64,000 nucleotides of DNA from Flavobacterium sp. (GCA_016787805.1 JAEUTY010000010.1:53899-117898); one strand, 5' to 3'. Positions 33,283 to 42,712 are shown, counted from the first letter of the stretch. A program made the numbers and translations. Notes: generated by a model from the sequence alone, not told the origin.

Positions 33283-33735
33283 ATGACAACACTACAAAAA
33301 GGCGACAAAGCACCAGCATTTTCAGGAATTGACCAAGACGGAAAGACTCATACATTAGCCGATTACAAAGGAAAAAAATTAGTAGTTTTCTTTTATCCCA
33401 AAGCCGACACACCGGGTTGTACAGCCGAAGCCTGCGATTTGCGCGATAATTACGAGCGTTTCCAAGCCAACAATTACGCATTATTAGGAGTAAGCGCTGA
33501 TTCAGCTAAAGCACAAAGTAAATTCAAAAACAAATACGAATTCCCATTTTCCTTAATTGCCGACGAAGACCATGCGGTAATCAAGGCATTTGGAGTTTGG
33601 GGTCCAAAAAAATTCATGGGACGCGAATTCGATGGCATTCACAGAACGACTTTTGTTATTAATGAAAACGGAATCATCGACGAAGTAATTTCAAAAGTAG
33701 AAACCAAAGCACATGCGGCTCAGATTTTGAAGTAA
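33283..33735 (+). CDS. bcp: Thioredoxin-dependent thiol peroxidase (BCP/PrxQ)
   Basis: A 150-aa cytoplasmic peroxiredoxin that reduces peroxides with thioredoxin. The active-site segment is FFYPKADTPGCTAEACDLRD, with peroxidatic Cys46 and resolving Cys51 five residues later, the PrxQ arrangement. Length and the C-terminal part (VWGPKKFMGREFDGIHRTTF) match the family. The start at ATG 33283 immediately follows a short tandem-repeat array that makes up its leader. It lies convergent with the thioesterase gene. Confidence 0.95.
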   Translation: MTTLQKGDKAPAFSGIDQDGKTHTLADYKGKKLVVFFYPKADTPGCTAEACDLRDNYERFQANNYALLGVSADSAKAQSKFKNKYEFPFSLIADEDHAVIKAFGVWGPKKFMGREFDGIHRTTFVINENGIIDEVISKVETKAHAAQILK

Positions 33736-33777
33736 AAACTCTGTGACACTTTGTGTATTCTAAGTGATACTCTGTGG

Positions 33778-33814
33778 AACAACTTTCAATTCGTTTAAGA
33801 AAATGAAAGTTGTT
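33778..33814. terminator. Hairpin between convergent bcp and thioesterase genes
   Basis: A perfect 11-bp stem (AACAACTTTCA with TGAAAGTTGTT) and a 15-base loop. Neither strand has a strong T run, so termination may be modest. The stop codon of the minus gene lies at its edge. Confidence 0.5.
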
Positions 33815-34301
33815 ACTCGTCAATTATTCCATCAAAAAACGGTTTCATCTCATCGTTGATTTGTTCACGCAAGTCAACCAACTTTTTAGCGTATTCTGCC
33901 AATTGTTTCTCAGTTTCGGTTTGCGGAATCCATTTCTTCACCGGAATTGGATTTCCAGCTTCATCTACCGATACAAAAACAATTACACAGTGTGTTTTCT
34001 TTTCAAATTGTTGCTCTTTAAAATCACGCGAGTAAACATCTACAGCAATATGGATACTAGTGTTTCCAGTATAAATCACATACGCGTTGATTTTAATCAC
34101 TTCGCCAATACTTATCGGTTTATAAAAACGAATGCCACCAACATAAACGGTTACACAATAGTTTTCAGCCCAACTTCGAGCGCATGTATACGCCGTTTGG
34201 TCAATCCATTTCATCACAATGCCACCGTGTACTTTTCCACCAAAATTGACATCGGTAGGTTCGCTTATGAATTGAAAAGTGATTTTATTGGAAGCTGCCA
34301 T
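33813..34301 (-). CDS. Acyl-CoA thioesterase (hotdog fold, YciA/BACH-like)
   Basis: A single hotdog domain of 162 aa. The typical helix motif is DVNFGGKVHGGIVMKWIDQTA, followed by strand VTVYVGGIRFYKPISIGEVI. It should hydrolyse fatty acyl-CoA thioesters in the cytoplasm. I chose ATG 34301 (MAASNKITFQF) and not the upstream ATG at 34343. The extra 14 residues (MGIFLYLILTKFYK) are not typical, and a TATATTTG promoter element lies at 34323-34330 between the two. Confidence 0.88.
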   Translation of the reverse strand: MAASNKITFQFISEPTDVNFGGKVHGGIVMKWIDQTAYTCARSWAENYCVTVYVGGIRFYKPISIGEVIKINAYVIYTGNTSIHIAVDVYSRDFKEQQFEKKTHCVIVFVSVDEAGNPIPVKKWIPQTETEKQLAEYAKKLVDLREQINDEMKPFFDGIIDE

Positions 34302-34322
34302 TTTATAAAATTTTGTTAGTAT

Positions 34323-34330
34323 CAAATATA
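34323..34330 (-). promoter_or_regulatory. Thioesterase promoter -7 element (TATATTTG)
   Basis: Perfect TAnnTTTG on the minus strand, 21 bases before the ATG at 34301. No correctly spaced TTG is seen. Confidence 0.45.
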
Positions 34331-34399
34331 AAAAAATCCCCAACTGCTTTCACCATTGAGGATTATTATTTTTACTGATCACTGAAACTGACCACTATT

Positions 34400-35863
34400 C
34401 TATACTTCTTCTAGCACTCTATTCGGGTCGTAACCAAAAAGTTGATGTTGTTTAATCAACTCAGCCGTTCCTTCAGGAAGCATTTTCTCCCAACCTGGAA
34501 TACCTTTGTTTATCATTTTTAGGACTTCACGAGAGAAGATTTTTAAATTGTCAACGTCATTTACTTGAACATCTACCACTTTTCCGTTGTAAGCAAAGAA
34601 CTTGTACAATTCTTTCATGCGCGGATGCACTTTTAGGTTTTGCGAAGTGATGATTTCGCCATCTTCTTCCATCGGATACAAATACACTTTCAAATCGCGG
34701 TAGAATAATTTTCCAAAGGCTTCTAATATTCCACCACTCAAGTGTCGGTAGTATTTTTCATCAAAAATATCAACCAAATTATTTACCCCCATGGCCAATC
34801 CCATACGTGCTTTGGTATAACTTGAAAAGTATTCTACCACTTTGTAATATTCTTGGAAATTGGAAATCATTACCGTTTGGCCTAAAGAACAAAGCAATTC
34901 GGCTCTGTCCATGAAGTCGCGTTCGTCAATTTCGCCTTCCGAACGTAAATTGGATAAGGTAATTTCAAATATGACAAAAGTGTTCTCTTTTTCAACCTTA
35001 TTTTCTTCCACAAACATCTCTAAAGACTTCAGGTACATATCCATATTTACCTTAGTAACTGGTCGAAAACTTCCGCGTAAAGCCAAAATATTTTTTTTGT
35101 ATAAAACGGCTGCTGGCAAAATATTCTTTCCTTCTGGGCTGAACATTACGGCGTCGGTCATGCCATTTTTAACCAATTGCAAACTCATCAATCGGTTGTC
35201 TACATTGGCAAATCGAGGTCCAGAAAAATTAATAGTGTCAATTTCCAATTGGTCTTTATCCAAATGGTCGTACAAATAGCGTAGTAATTTTTTAGGATCG
35301 TTGTATTTGTAATACGCGCCATAAATTAAGTTTACACCTAAAATTCCGAGCGTTTCTTGTTGCAAACGCGCATCGGTTTCTTTAAATCGAATGTGAAGTG
35401 TAATTTCGTTATAGTCTTCATCAGGCTCTACTTGGTATTTAATTCCAACCCAACCGTGACCTTTGAATTGCTTTGCAAAATCAATTGTAGCTACCGTATT
35501 GGCGTAACTAAAAAATATTTTGTTGGGATGTTTTTCTCTGTTTAAACGCTTTTCGATTAATTCCGTTTCGTGCGTCAACATTTTTTTTAATCGACTTTCG
35601 GTAACATAACGACCGTCGTCTTCAATGCCATAAATGGCATCGCTAAAGTCTTTATCGTACGCCGACATTGCTTTTGCTATAGTTCCAGACGAACCTCCAG
35701 AGCGGAAGAAATGTCTTACTGTTTCTTGCCCAGCACCAATTTCAGCAAAAGTTCCATAAATGTTCTCATTCAAGTTAATACGCAATGCCTTATCTTTAAT
35801 TGAAGGAATTTGCTCAATAACTTTATCTCCTTTTAACTTAATGTCTAAACCGTTGTTTGCCAT
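34400..35863 (-). CDS. Conserved cytoplasmic protein of unknown function (487 aa)
   Basis: A long, soluble-looking protein with no signal peptide, membrane helix or barrel pattern. Distinct segments include INLNENIYGTFAEIGAGQE, VRHFFRSGGSSGTIAKAMSA, SYANTVATIDFAKQFKGHGW and YDPNRVLEEV. I recall this family as common in Bacteroidota and carrying database names such as TonB-dependent receptor or nicotinate-nucleotide adenylyltransferase. Nothing here supports either: there is no plug or barrel, and no nucleotidyl-transfer HxGH motif. I chose ATG 35863 (MANNGLDIKLKGDK) because a TAACTTTG element follows upstream at 35882-35889. The function is unknown. Confidence 0.75.
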   Translation of the reverse strand: MANNGLDIKLKGDKVIEQIPSIKDKALRINLNENIYGTFAEIGAGQETVRHFFRSGGSSGTIAKAMSAYDKDFSDAIYGIEDDGRYVTESRLKKMLTHETELIEKRLNREKHPNKIFFSYANTVATIDFAKQFKGHGWVGIKYQVEPDEDYNEITLHIRFKETDARLQQETLGILGVNLIYGAYYKYNDPKKLLRYLYDHLDKDQLEIDTINFSGPRFANVDNRLMSLQLVKNGMTDAVMFSPEGKNILPAAVLYKKNILALRGSFRPVTKVNMDMYLKSLEMFVEENKVEKENTFVIFEITLSNLRSEGEIDERDFMDRAELLCSLGQTVMISNFQEYYKVVEYFSSYTKARMGLAMGVNNLVDIFDEKYYRHLSGGILEAFGKLFYRDLKVYLYPMEEDGEIITSQNLKVHPRMKELYKFFAYNGKVVDVQVNDVDNLKIFSREVLKMINKGIPGWEKMLPEGTAELIKQHQLFGYDPNRVLEEV

Positions 35864-35881
35864 AATCAATTTTATACTATG

Positions 35882-35889
35882 CAAAGTTA
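35882..35889 (-). promoter_or_regulatory. -7 element (TAACTTTG) for the 34400-35863 gene
   Basis: Matches TAnnTTTG on the minus strand, 18 bases before ATG 35863. A divergent element lies at 35925-35932. Confidence 0.4.
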
Positions 35890-35924
35890 ATAAAATACCT
35901 GTAGTTTTAAAAGGGAATTAATCC

Positions 35925-35932
35925 TATTTTTG
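35925..35932 (+). promoter_or_regulatory. -7 element (TATTTTTG) for the PhnP-like gene
   Basis: Perfect TAnnTTTG, 28 bases before the ATG at 35961. No TTG at the usual distance. Confidence 0.4.
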
Positions 35933-35960
35933 TAAAGTTTTGCATCAAAAACCGTGCTAA

Positions 35961-36725
35961 ATGAAAATTTATTTTTTAGGAACCGGAACTTCACAAGGTA
36001 TTCCTGTCATTGGAAGCCATCATTCTGTTTGTCATAGCGAAAACCCAAAAGACAAACGACTTAGAGTTTCAGTATGGGTTCACAGTAATAATTTTTCGGT
36101 TGTAATAGATTGTGGCCCCGATTTTAGACAACAAATGCTCACCTCCAAATGCGAACACATTGATGCCATTTTATTCACTCACGAACATTCCGATCATACG
36201 GCTGGTTTAGACGATATTCGACCTTTTTATTTTGTACAAGGTGATATTCCAATTTACGGACATCAACGTGTTTTATCCAATTTGAAAAAACGATTTGATT
36301 ATATTTTTGAAACCGAAAACAAATACCCTGGAGTTCCTTCTGTGGTTGTAAATGAAGTAGTAAATAATGTTTCTTTTACGATTAAAAACCAAACAATTAT
36401 TCCTATTAATGCTTGGCATGGTTCTTTGCAAGTTTTTGGCTATCGAATAGGCGATTTTGTTTATTTGACTGATGTAAAAACTGTCGAAAATGAAGAATTA
36501 GAAAAACTAAAAGGAGTAAAGGTTTTGGTTGTGAATGCTTTACGAGAAGAACCACATCACTCACATTTTAGTTTGCAGGAAGCGTTAGATTTTGTAAATT
36601 TGATTCGACCAGAAAAAACCTATTTTACACACATTAGTCACATTTTAGGGTTTCACGATGAGGTACAACAAAAATTGCCTCAAAATGTTTTTCTAGCCTA
36701 TGACAACTTAGAGATAACTATTTAA
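35961..36725 (+). CDS. Metallo-beta-lactamase-fold hydrolase (PhnP-like phosphodiesterase)
   Basis: A 254-aa cytoplasmic metal hydrolase. The fold's signature is complete: GTGTSQGIPVIG at the start, FTHEHSDHTAGLDD with His74, His76, Asp78 and His79, then NAWHGSLQVFGYRIGDFVYLTD and the late histidines in HISHILG. This pattern matches the PhnP or tRNase Z-related phosphodiesterases. The substrate may be a cyclic phosphate. There is no phosphonate (phn) gene cluster nearby, so the physiological role is open. It is followed after 10 bases by two small envelope-protein genes. Confidence 0.85.
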   Translation: MKIYFLGTGTSQGIPVIGSHHSVCHSENPKDKRLRVSVWVHSNNFSVVIDCGPDFRQQMLTSKCEHIDAILFTHEHSDHTAGLDDIRPFYFVQGDIPIYGHQRVLSNLKKRFDYIFETENKYPGVPSVVVNEVVNNVSFTIKNQTIIPINAWHGSLQVFGYRIGDFVYLTDVKTVENEELEKLKGVKVLVVNALREEPHHSHFSLQEALDFVNLIRPEKTYFTHISHILGFHDEVQQKLPQNVFLAYDNLEITI

Positions 36726-36735
36726 ATTGAATTAA

Positions 36736-37233
36736 ATGAAAAAGCAATTAGTACAATATCTGTTTATTTTATCACTTCTGATGAATGTGTTTACTTATAT
36801 GTATTTCAGCAAAAAAGAGGCTTCGACCCAAAAAAAATACGACAATATGAGTTTGAAATACAAAGATTCGTTGCAAGCGATAAGCAATAATGCATACGAT
36901 GCCGATTATTTTTCACTTGAGATGAACGATAGGGCGCAAAACTATTTTGGTGAAAGTAACTTGAATTATCAGGTTTTGATTCCAAAAATAAAAGAGGCCT
37001 TGTTGGAGTTTAACTCTGATCCTGAAGGCAATAAGTACGTTGACCAAACCAAAACAGGCGATCAAAAGTACATCATCAATAAAATAAAAATATTAAATCA
37101 CCGTTGGATTATTGCCGATTATAGTAATGGCCAATTATGGGGCGAAGTACTGTTGAAGTATTTTGTAGAATCAGACGGGAATATTACTTTTGAAACGATG
37201 TCATCTTATTTATATCCTATACAACTCAATTAA
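36736..37233 (+). CDS. Membrane-anchored protein of unknown function (165 aa)
   Basis: One N-terminal hydrophobic helix (LVQYLFILSLLMNVFTYMYF) is followed by a charged region that may be helical (KEASTQKKYDNMSLKYKDSLQ) and a C-terminal alpha-beta part (YIINKIKILNHRWIIADYSNG). There is no lipobox, so it is probably held in the inner membrane with its bulk in the periplasm. It lies 10 bases after the PhnP-like gene and 3 bases before a lipoprotein gene, suggesting one operon. Not recognised. Confidence 0.65.
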   Translation: MKKQLVQYLFILSLLMNVFTYMYFSKKEASTQKKYDNMSLKYKDSLQAISNNAYDADYFSLEMNDRAQNYFGESNLNYQVLIPKIKEALLEFNSDPEGNKYVDQTKTGDQKYIINKIKILNHRWIIADYSNGQLWGEVLLKYFVESDGNITFETMSSYLYPIQLN

Positions 37234-37236
37234 AAT

Positions 37237-37725
37237 ATGAAAAAAACAATTGTATTAGTAGTTCTATTTTTGGGTTTTACTTCGTGTAATTATTTTACCA
37301 ACAATGAAGAAGAAACAAAAAAAACAGCCAAAAAAGACTTGGTATTAGGTGGAGATAAAGATGAAAATGGTTGTTTGGCTTCGGCGGGCTATACTTGGTC
37401 TAAACTGAATAAAGAATGTGTTCGCGCTTTTAGCGGAATTCAATTAATGCCTACTGATCATAAAGATGGAGATGTAACACTTTGTGCCTATGTTTTGTTT
37501 GATGAAAGCGGAGATAAAGCAGAAGTATTCCTGCCAAGCGGAGATAGTTCTATTATTTTAGAGCGTCCTGCTAAAAATAAGCCATGGATTTTAGACGACT
37601 GGCAATTGATTCCACTAAATGGTTACCAACTCAAAAAATCAGGTAAATTAATTTACTCTGGTGATGGCGAAATAGGTGGAACCATATCCGACGATAATGA
37701 AGAAATTCCATCAGAGGAACAATAA
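37237..37725 (+). CDS. Lipoprotein of unknown function (162 aa)
   Basis: The lipoprotein signal is clear (LFLGFTSCNYF, Cys17). The mature part has a short Lys-rich linker, then a compact domain with Cys pairs in ENGCLASAGYTWSKLNKECV and aromatic residues, and an acidic tail (SDDNEEIPSEEQ). The GCxxxxGYxW pattern recalls small lipoproteins with a bound disulfide, but I do not recognise the family. It is the last gene of the short operon that starts with the PhnP-like gene. Confidence 0.7.
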   Translation: MKKTIVLVVLFLGFTSCNYFTNNEEETKKTAKKDLVLGGDKDENGCLASAGYTWSKLNKECVRAFSGIQLMPTDHKDGDVTLCAYVLFDESGDKAEVFLPSGDSSIILERPAKNKPWILDDWQLIPLNGYQLKKSGKLIYSGDGEIGGTISDDNEEIPSEEQ

Positions 37726-38123
37726 AAAATATTTTACAAGATTATTATAACTCCTAGCTTTGTTTCGTGTCGCTATTTAGAAACAGATTGCATTAATGTA
37801 AATGCTTTATAATCTATGTATAAGAAAATAATACAAACAGTAAGCTCATAGTCGTTACACGAATGGTTTTGAATTTTATTATTTTCAGAAATCAGCTTCA
37901 AGCAAAATAAAAAGCGACAATTATTATAAAATCTTGCTTGGTTTTAGTGCCTTTTAGCTTAGATAGCAAATAGTTAAATCTTCAATTTTTTATTGTTGAA
38001 GGCATTACTTGTGTAGTTTATCCTACAAAATTACCTTTGAACGATTTTATTTTATTTAAAAAAAGAAATAACTTTTAAATCATAAATTTGTGTAAACACT
38101 ATAATATAATCCCGAGAAACAAC
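37726..38123. other. Intergenic region before the duplicated propeller genes
   Basis: AT-rich with no coding signal. TAAATTTG at 38083-38090 fits a -7 element for the gene at 38124, without a spaced TTG. A weak hairpin (CTTCAA/TTGAAG) lies at 37980-38001. No other structure was seen. Confidence 0.5.
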
Positions 38124-38756
38124 ATGAGGCTACTATTTTATTTTACAGTCCTATTTTCTTTTATGTGTAATGCTCAACCAACTAAAGAAATAACCATAAG
38201 CTATGGCGATAAAATTTACTTAGGAGAAATTGAATCTCAAACTCATTTTACAATTTCAAGTGAGTTTGGGAACAAGAATCTTAAAGGCAATAAAATAAAT
38301 GAGTTTGTATTTGCTAAACCTGGAGTTTATAAAATTCTTGTAGAAGAAAAAAACAACCATAAACAAAATGAATGCAATCATGAGCATTTACCAAAAGCAA
38401 TAACAGTAAACGTTAGTCGAATAAAAATGGTTTTTGATGATACGCAATTGAATTTTTCTGAACCTATTATGCAAAATAAAGATACTAAAGGTATTACAAT
38501 GACTATTCCAGTAACTATTGAGACGTATGATGGAATGCCAGCACTTATGGATTTTACTACAGTTCATTCAGCAGGAATTGGATCAAACATAATTGCAAAT
38601 TTGGACCAAGAAAAAAAGGAATTACCTGTTGGAAAGCATTTATTAAAGTACTCTTTGCAAGGTAAAGTGACACAAAAATCTTATTTAATGTTTGACTTTA
38701 TTGACGCCAATGCTAACATTCAATCCATAGCATTACAAAAACAAATTGATAATTAA
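38124..38756 (+). CDS. Exported protein of duplicated unit A (paralogue of 42713-43345)
   Basis: A 210-aa exported protein (signal peptide MRLLFYFTVLFSFMCNAQ). I took ATG 38124 and not an in-frame TTG 12 codons earlier, because the signal peptide begins at this ATG and the TTG overlaps the promoter-like TAAATTTG. The mature part is beta-rich, with ITISYGDKIYLGEI, a Cys-x-His segment (ECNHEHLPKAI) and GKHLLKYSLQGKV. It shares the same plan as the 210-aa protein at 42713 (for example GIGSNIIANL with GIGSSLIAKL). It is followed after 4 bases by a large T9SS propeller protein. I do not recognise a function. It may be a partner or chaperone of that protein. Confidence 0.8.
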   Translation: MRLLFYFTVLFSFMCNAQPTKEITISYGDKIYLGEIESQTHFTISSEFGNKNLKGNKINEFVFAKPGVYKILVEEKNNHKQNECNHEHLPKAITVNVSRIKMVFDDTQLNFSEPIMQNKDTKGITMTIPVTIETYDGMPALMDFTTVHSAGIGSNIIANLDQEKKELPVGKHLLKYSLQGKVTQKSYLMFDFIDANANIQSIALQKQIDN

Positions 38757-38760
38757 GAAG

Positions 38761-41700
38761 ATGAAAAAAATTGCTAAATTTTTACTGTTTTTAGGATTGA
38801 TGAGTTTCATTAATTCGCATTCCCAATGTGGAGTTTCCGATTTTTGTAATGCAAATACTGGTTTGTACTCCAATAATATTGCCTCAGACATAGCTTATGA
38901 CAATATGGGTTCTGGTTACCATTCAACTTTTATAAAAGAACCTGATGGAGAATGGAAAATTTGGGGGGAAGATATGGCAAATAATGGTTTTAACAATGTC
39001 CTATCCCCAATTAGTTTCAATGCTACTAACTATCCTGCTTTGACAGGAACAATTTACAAAATGGCTTTAGGGTCGGCAGGGATTTTTAATGTACAACTGA
39101 TTGTGCTAACTTCAGAAGGCTTATTTGTTTTAGGAAGTGAGGGCACAGTGTTGGATCAAAATATTACTTCATCGTCAGTGTTTCAAAAAATATCCATAAA
39201 CGGAAAATCGGATGGCTTACCAATGGGCGTTAGTCCAGCTGATGTAAAAATGCTTTTTGCATCAACTTATACTCTGATAATTACTACTTGCACTGGCGAA
39301 GTATATGTGTTGTCGCAATATGCATCACTTAGAGGTAATGGCGGAACTGGAAGTTCACTACAATGGTCTCAAGTAAAAGAAAACAGTACTACACCTCTTA
39401 CATCAATTGTTTTAGCTCGTGGAGGCAATGGATTAGGTTTTGCATTAAAAGAAGATGGCAATTTGTACACTTGGGGTGATGGGACTTATCTTGGAGATGG
39501 TTCATCAGCACTTACAAGAAATTATGCTACTCAAATGGTTTTGCCCAATGGAATAACTGCTGTAAAAATGATACAAGGGGGAAACACTAATAATTATCAT
39601 TATTATTTTGTTTTGGGAACAGATAAGAAAGTGTACTCATTAGGAGATAATAGTAATGGACAATTAGGTGATAGAACTTCAATTTTACGTAAGGTTTGGG
39701 TCAATGCCAAAAATCCAGATAACTCAATTATAAATGATGCTGAATGGATTTCAACCAACGAGCATGATTATCTCAATTCTGGTATTGCGATTATAAAAAC
39801 GGGAGGGTTGTTGTACACAGGAGGATGTAATAGTACCTATATGGTAGGAGCAGCAATTTCGAATGGAGTTAACTATTTAGAGATTCCAAATGGCGTGAAT
39901 GCTTCGGATGTGATTACTTATGTCGAAGTAGGAGGTCACACAGCAGCTCTAATAAAAGTTGGCAGTACAAGATATGGATATGTAGGGCATAGGATAAATG
40001 GTTCTATGGGAGACGGGACAGCTACATCAGGCACTCAAACCTCCTACGACTTTATTTCACCGCCTATAATAGCTGTTTGTGGTACACCTTGTGTGCAACC
40101 CGTTCTTACTTCTAATTCAACTGTGTGCTCAGGAGGAAATGCATTATTTACAATAACAGGCACTCCTGGAGATATTATTACTTATACAATCAATAATGGT
40201 TTTAATCAAAATGTAACAATAGGCTCAAGTGGCAGTGTAGAGGTAGCTGTAAATGGAGTCACAACTAATCAAACTATTAATTTAAATTTTGTTTTAGGAG
40301 CCACAGGTTCTTGCTCGAATGCATTATCTTTAAGTGCGACTGTCCAAGTTTCAAATAATGGAGTGACTCCTGTTTTTAATCAAGTGCCTTCAATTTGTCT
40401 AGGGGAAGTATTAAATCCTCTTCCTACAACTTCAGTTAATGGCGTTGTTGGAACTTGGTCACCAGCCATTGATAACACGCAAACTACTGTTTACACATTT
40501 ACACCAACTAATTCGGTTTGTGCTTCAACTGTAACAATGACTGTTGCAGTTATTCCGCCTGGTACAGTTGCTACTTTTTCTCAAATACCACCCATCTGTG
40601 TTGGTGATACAATTAATCCATTGCCAACTATTTCAACTAATGGAATTTCTGGAGTTTGGTCTCCTGTGCCCAATAATCAGCAAACTACAACTTATACATT
40701 TACTCCCACATCTAGCTTACTTTGTTCAGTTGGAACAACAATGACTATAACGGTTAATCCTAATGTTACACCAACATTTCAACAAGTTGCACCCATTTGT
40801 GAAGGCGATGTTTTAGCACCTTTGCCAGTTACATCGATAGAAGGTGTTTTAGGAACTTGGTCTCCAGCTCTGAATAATTTACAAACGACAACTTATACTT
40901 TCACAGGATCGGCAACAAACTGTATTAATGTTGCTCAAATGACTATTGTTGTAAACCAAAAAGTTACACCATTATTTAATCAAGTAAGTCCACTTTGTGA
41001 GGGAAGTTCTTTTCCTAATTTGCCTAATACATCTACTAATGGAATTTCAGGAACTTGGTCACCAAGTGCGAATAATTTGGCAACAACTACCTACACATTT
41101 ACACCTAATGCAGGTGTTTGCGCAAACCCAACTCAAATGACAGTAGTCATTATTCCAAAAGATAATCCTATTTTTGATTCAGTTCCAACATTGTGTTTTG
41201 GGGATTCAAATTATAGTCTGCCTCTAAATTCAATAAATTCTATTGGAGGTACTTGGGCACCTAATTTAGATACAACTCAATCGCAAACCTATACTTTTAC
41301 ACCCAATAGTGATGAATGCGCTAATACGGCTACACTTCAAGTAAATGTATTTGACGATTTTGATTTTAAAATTATTGAATATTGTAAAAACGGAGAACTT
41401 ATTTTAGAGGTTTCACCTGTTTCAAATAGCTTTGATGCTGATCTAGCTAATTACAATTGGTATTTTAATTCACCTATATCCATTGCCAATGGATATCAAC
41501 TCAATGTTACTAATTATTTAAATGGAACCACTATAATTGAGCCTTTGCCAGTAAATTTTGATGTAACTGTAACCAATGCTAATGGTTGTGAAAAACAGAA
41601 ATCAATCGCATTGGATATCATTTATTGTGGTATTCAAAAAGGAATTTCACCTAATAGTGATGGATTAAATAACTTTTTTGATCTTCGTTTATTAGATGTG

Positions 41701-41883
41701 AAGAAATTAAGTATTTTCAATCGTTATGGAGTAAAAGTTTATGATAAAGAAGATTACTATGACGAGTGGAGAGGACAAACTAATGAAGGTGATGAGTTGC
41801 CTGATGGAGTTTACTATTATGTGATAGATTTTGAAAATGCTGCTTCAAAAACTGGCTGGATTTACATTAGTAGAGAAGATTAA
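38761..41883 (+). CDS. Large T9SS type B surface protein A: RCC1-like propeller plus five Ig-like repeats
   Basis: A 1040-aa exported protein. After the signal peptide comes an RCC1-like beta-propeller (about 30-445: KIWGEDMANNG, LYTWGDGTYLGDG, VYSLGDNSNGQLGDRT, YGYVGHRINGSMGDGT). Five repeats of 65-70 aa of the kind VTPVFNQVPSICLGE with GTWSPAIDNTQTT and YTFTP follow. The end is a T9SS type B (gliding-motility type) domain: KGISPNSDGLNNFFDL, LSIFNRYGVKVYDK, WRGQTNEGDELPDGVYYYVI, GWIYISRED. I used ATG 38761, not an upstream TTG. It is probably a surface adhesin or binding protein. Its sister at 43345 has four repeats. Confidence 0.85.
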   Translation: MKKIAKFLLFLGLMSFINSHSQCGVSDFCNANTGLYSNNIASDIAYDNMGSGYHSTFIKEPDGEWKIWGEDMANNGFNNVLSPISFNATNYPALTGTIYKMALGSAGIFNVQLIVLTSEGLFVLGSEGTVLDQNITSSSVFQKISINGKSDGLPMGVSPADVKMLFASTYTLIITTCTGEVYVLSQYASLRGNGGTGSSLQWSQVKENSTTPLTSIVLARGGNGLGFALKEDGNLYTWGDGTYLGDGSSALTRNYATQMVLPNGITAVKMIQGGNTNNYHYYFVLGTDKKVYSLGDNSNGQLGDRTSILRKVWVNAKNPDNSIINDAEWISTNEHDYLNSGIAIIKTGGLLYTGGCNSTYMVGAAISNGVNYLEIPNGVNASDVITYVEVGGHTAALIKVGSTRYGYVGHRINGSMGDGTATSGTQTSYDFISPPIIAVCGTPCVQPVLTSNSTVCSGGNALFTITGTPGDIITYTINNGFNQNVTIGSSGSVEVAVNGVTTNQTINLNFVLGATGSCSNALSLSATVQVSNNGVTPVFNQVPSICLGEVLNPLPTTSVNGVVGTWSPAIDNTQTTVYTFTPTNSVCASTVTMTVAVIPPGTVATFSQIPPICVGDTINPLPTISTNGISGVWSPVPNNQQTTTYTFTPTSSLLCSVGTTMTITVNPNVTPTFQQVAPICEGDVLAPLPVTSIEGVLGTWSPALNNLQTTTYTFTGSATNCINVAQMTIVVNQKVTPLFNQVSPLCEGSSFPNLPNTSTNGISGTWSPSANNLATTTYTFTPNAGVCANPTQMTVVIIPKDNPIFDSVPTLCFGDSNYSLPLNSINSIGGTWAPNLDTTQSQTYTFTPNSDECANTATLQVNVFDDFDFKIIEYCKNGELILEVSPVSNSFDADLANYNWYFNSPISIANGYQLNVTNYLNGTTIIEPLPVNFDVTVTNANGCEKQKSIALDIIYCGIQKGISPNSDGLNNFFDLRLLDVKKLSIFNRYGVKVYDKEDYYDEWRGQTNEGDELPDGVYYYVIDFENAASKTGWIYISRED

Positions 41884-41888
41884 AAGAA

Positions 41889-41936
41889 AACCATTTCAGA
41901 AATGAACACAATTTTTGTTTTTTTTCTGAAATGGTT
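41889..41936. terminator. Bidirectional terminator between convergent genes
   Basis: A perfect 14-bp stem (AACCATTTCAGAAA with TTTCTGAAATGGTT) around a 20-base loop. The minus strand has a clear T-rich run after the stem; the plus strand has only TT. Confidence 0.85.
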
Positions 41937-41945
41937 ATTAATTAT

Positions 41946-42587
41946 TTAGTTTGCCAATAACCAATTTTTAAAGTCAAAGAAATTTTGTGGCGCAACACCA
42001 TGCCCAACGGGATATTCTTTGTAAATAATATCGATTCCTAATTCTTGCAATGCAGGAGATGATTTGCGCGCCCACTCGACTGGAACTACTTGATCAACTG
42101 ATCCGTGTGAGGCAAATATTTTTAAGTTTGAAAAATCATTTTGCTCAAAATTCTCTGTAGCAATTTCAGGATTAAAATAACCACTCATAGCGACTACTCG
42201 TTGAATTTTTTCTGGGTAAGATACTGCTACGGCATAACTCAAAATGCAACCTTGACTAAAGCCAATAAGCGTCACTTTCTTTGAATCAATGGGGTAGTGG
42301 CCTACAAGCTCATCAATGAAATTAGCAATCAAATCACGTGATTGCTGTGCTTGAGGAATATCTGAAAATTTGTTTTCATCAGCATCAAAATTAATAGCAT
42401 ACCAAGCATAACTACCGTACATCATGTCGTACGGAGCTCGAGCTGAAATAACGAAATATTCCTCGGGTAATTCAGAGGCAAAAGAAAACAAATCCTCTTC
42501 ATTACTGCCATATCCATGAAGCAATAAAAGCATTGGATTTTTTTCTAATATGATTTTAGGTTCTCTAATTAAGTAGTTTAACTTCAT
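41946..42587 (-). CDS. Serine esterase, alpha/beta hydrolase (phospholipase/carboxylesterase family)
   Basis: A 213-aa cytoplasmic hydrolase of the Abhydrolase_2 type. The catalytic triad is Ser111 (IGFSQGC), Asp165 (GSVDQVV) and His196 (PVGHGV), and the oxyanion segment is LLLHGYGSNEED. Such enzymes hydrolyse short acyl esters or remove acyl groups. It lies alone on the minus strand between the two copies of the duplicated propeller unit. Nothing in the sequence ties it to them functionally. Confidence 0.88.
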   Translation of the reverse strand: MKLNYLIREPKIILEKNPMLLLLHGYGSNEEDLFSFASELPEEYFVISARAPYDMMYGSYAWYAINFDADENKFSDIPQAQQSRDLIANFIDELVGHYPIDSKKVTLIGFSQGCILSYAVAVSYPEKIQRVVAMSGYFNPEIATENFEQNDFSNLKIFASHGSVDQVVPVEWARKSSPALQELGIDIIYKEYPVGHGVAPQNFFDFKNWLLAN

Positions 42588-42712
42588 TATGTGTTAGTTT
42601 GTCGATTTTGTTATGAGATAAAATAGTGATTGCCAAAATAGTAATACATTTGTTAGTATCGGGAATTGCTATGTCCTCACAAAAATAAATTTTAATATTT
42701 AATTACTAAAAC

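Noticed and set aside
33810-34319. 169-aa plus-strand ORF
   Set aside because: It is antisense to the thioesterase gene, whose hotdog motifs are clear, so this frame is a shadow.
40370-41350. Regular repeats that could suggest a CRISPR array
   Set aside because: They are coding repeats of about 200 bases in frame, with Ig-like protein repeats, not short direct repeats with unique spacers.
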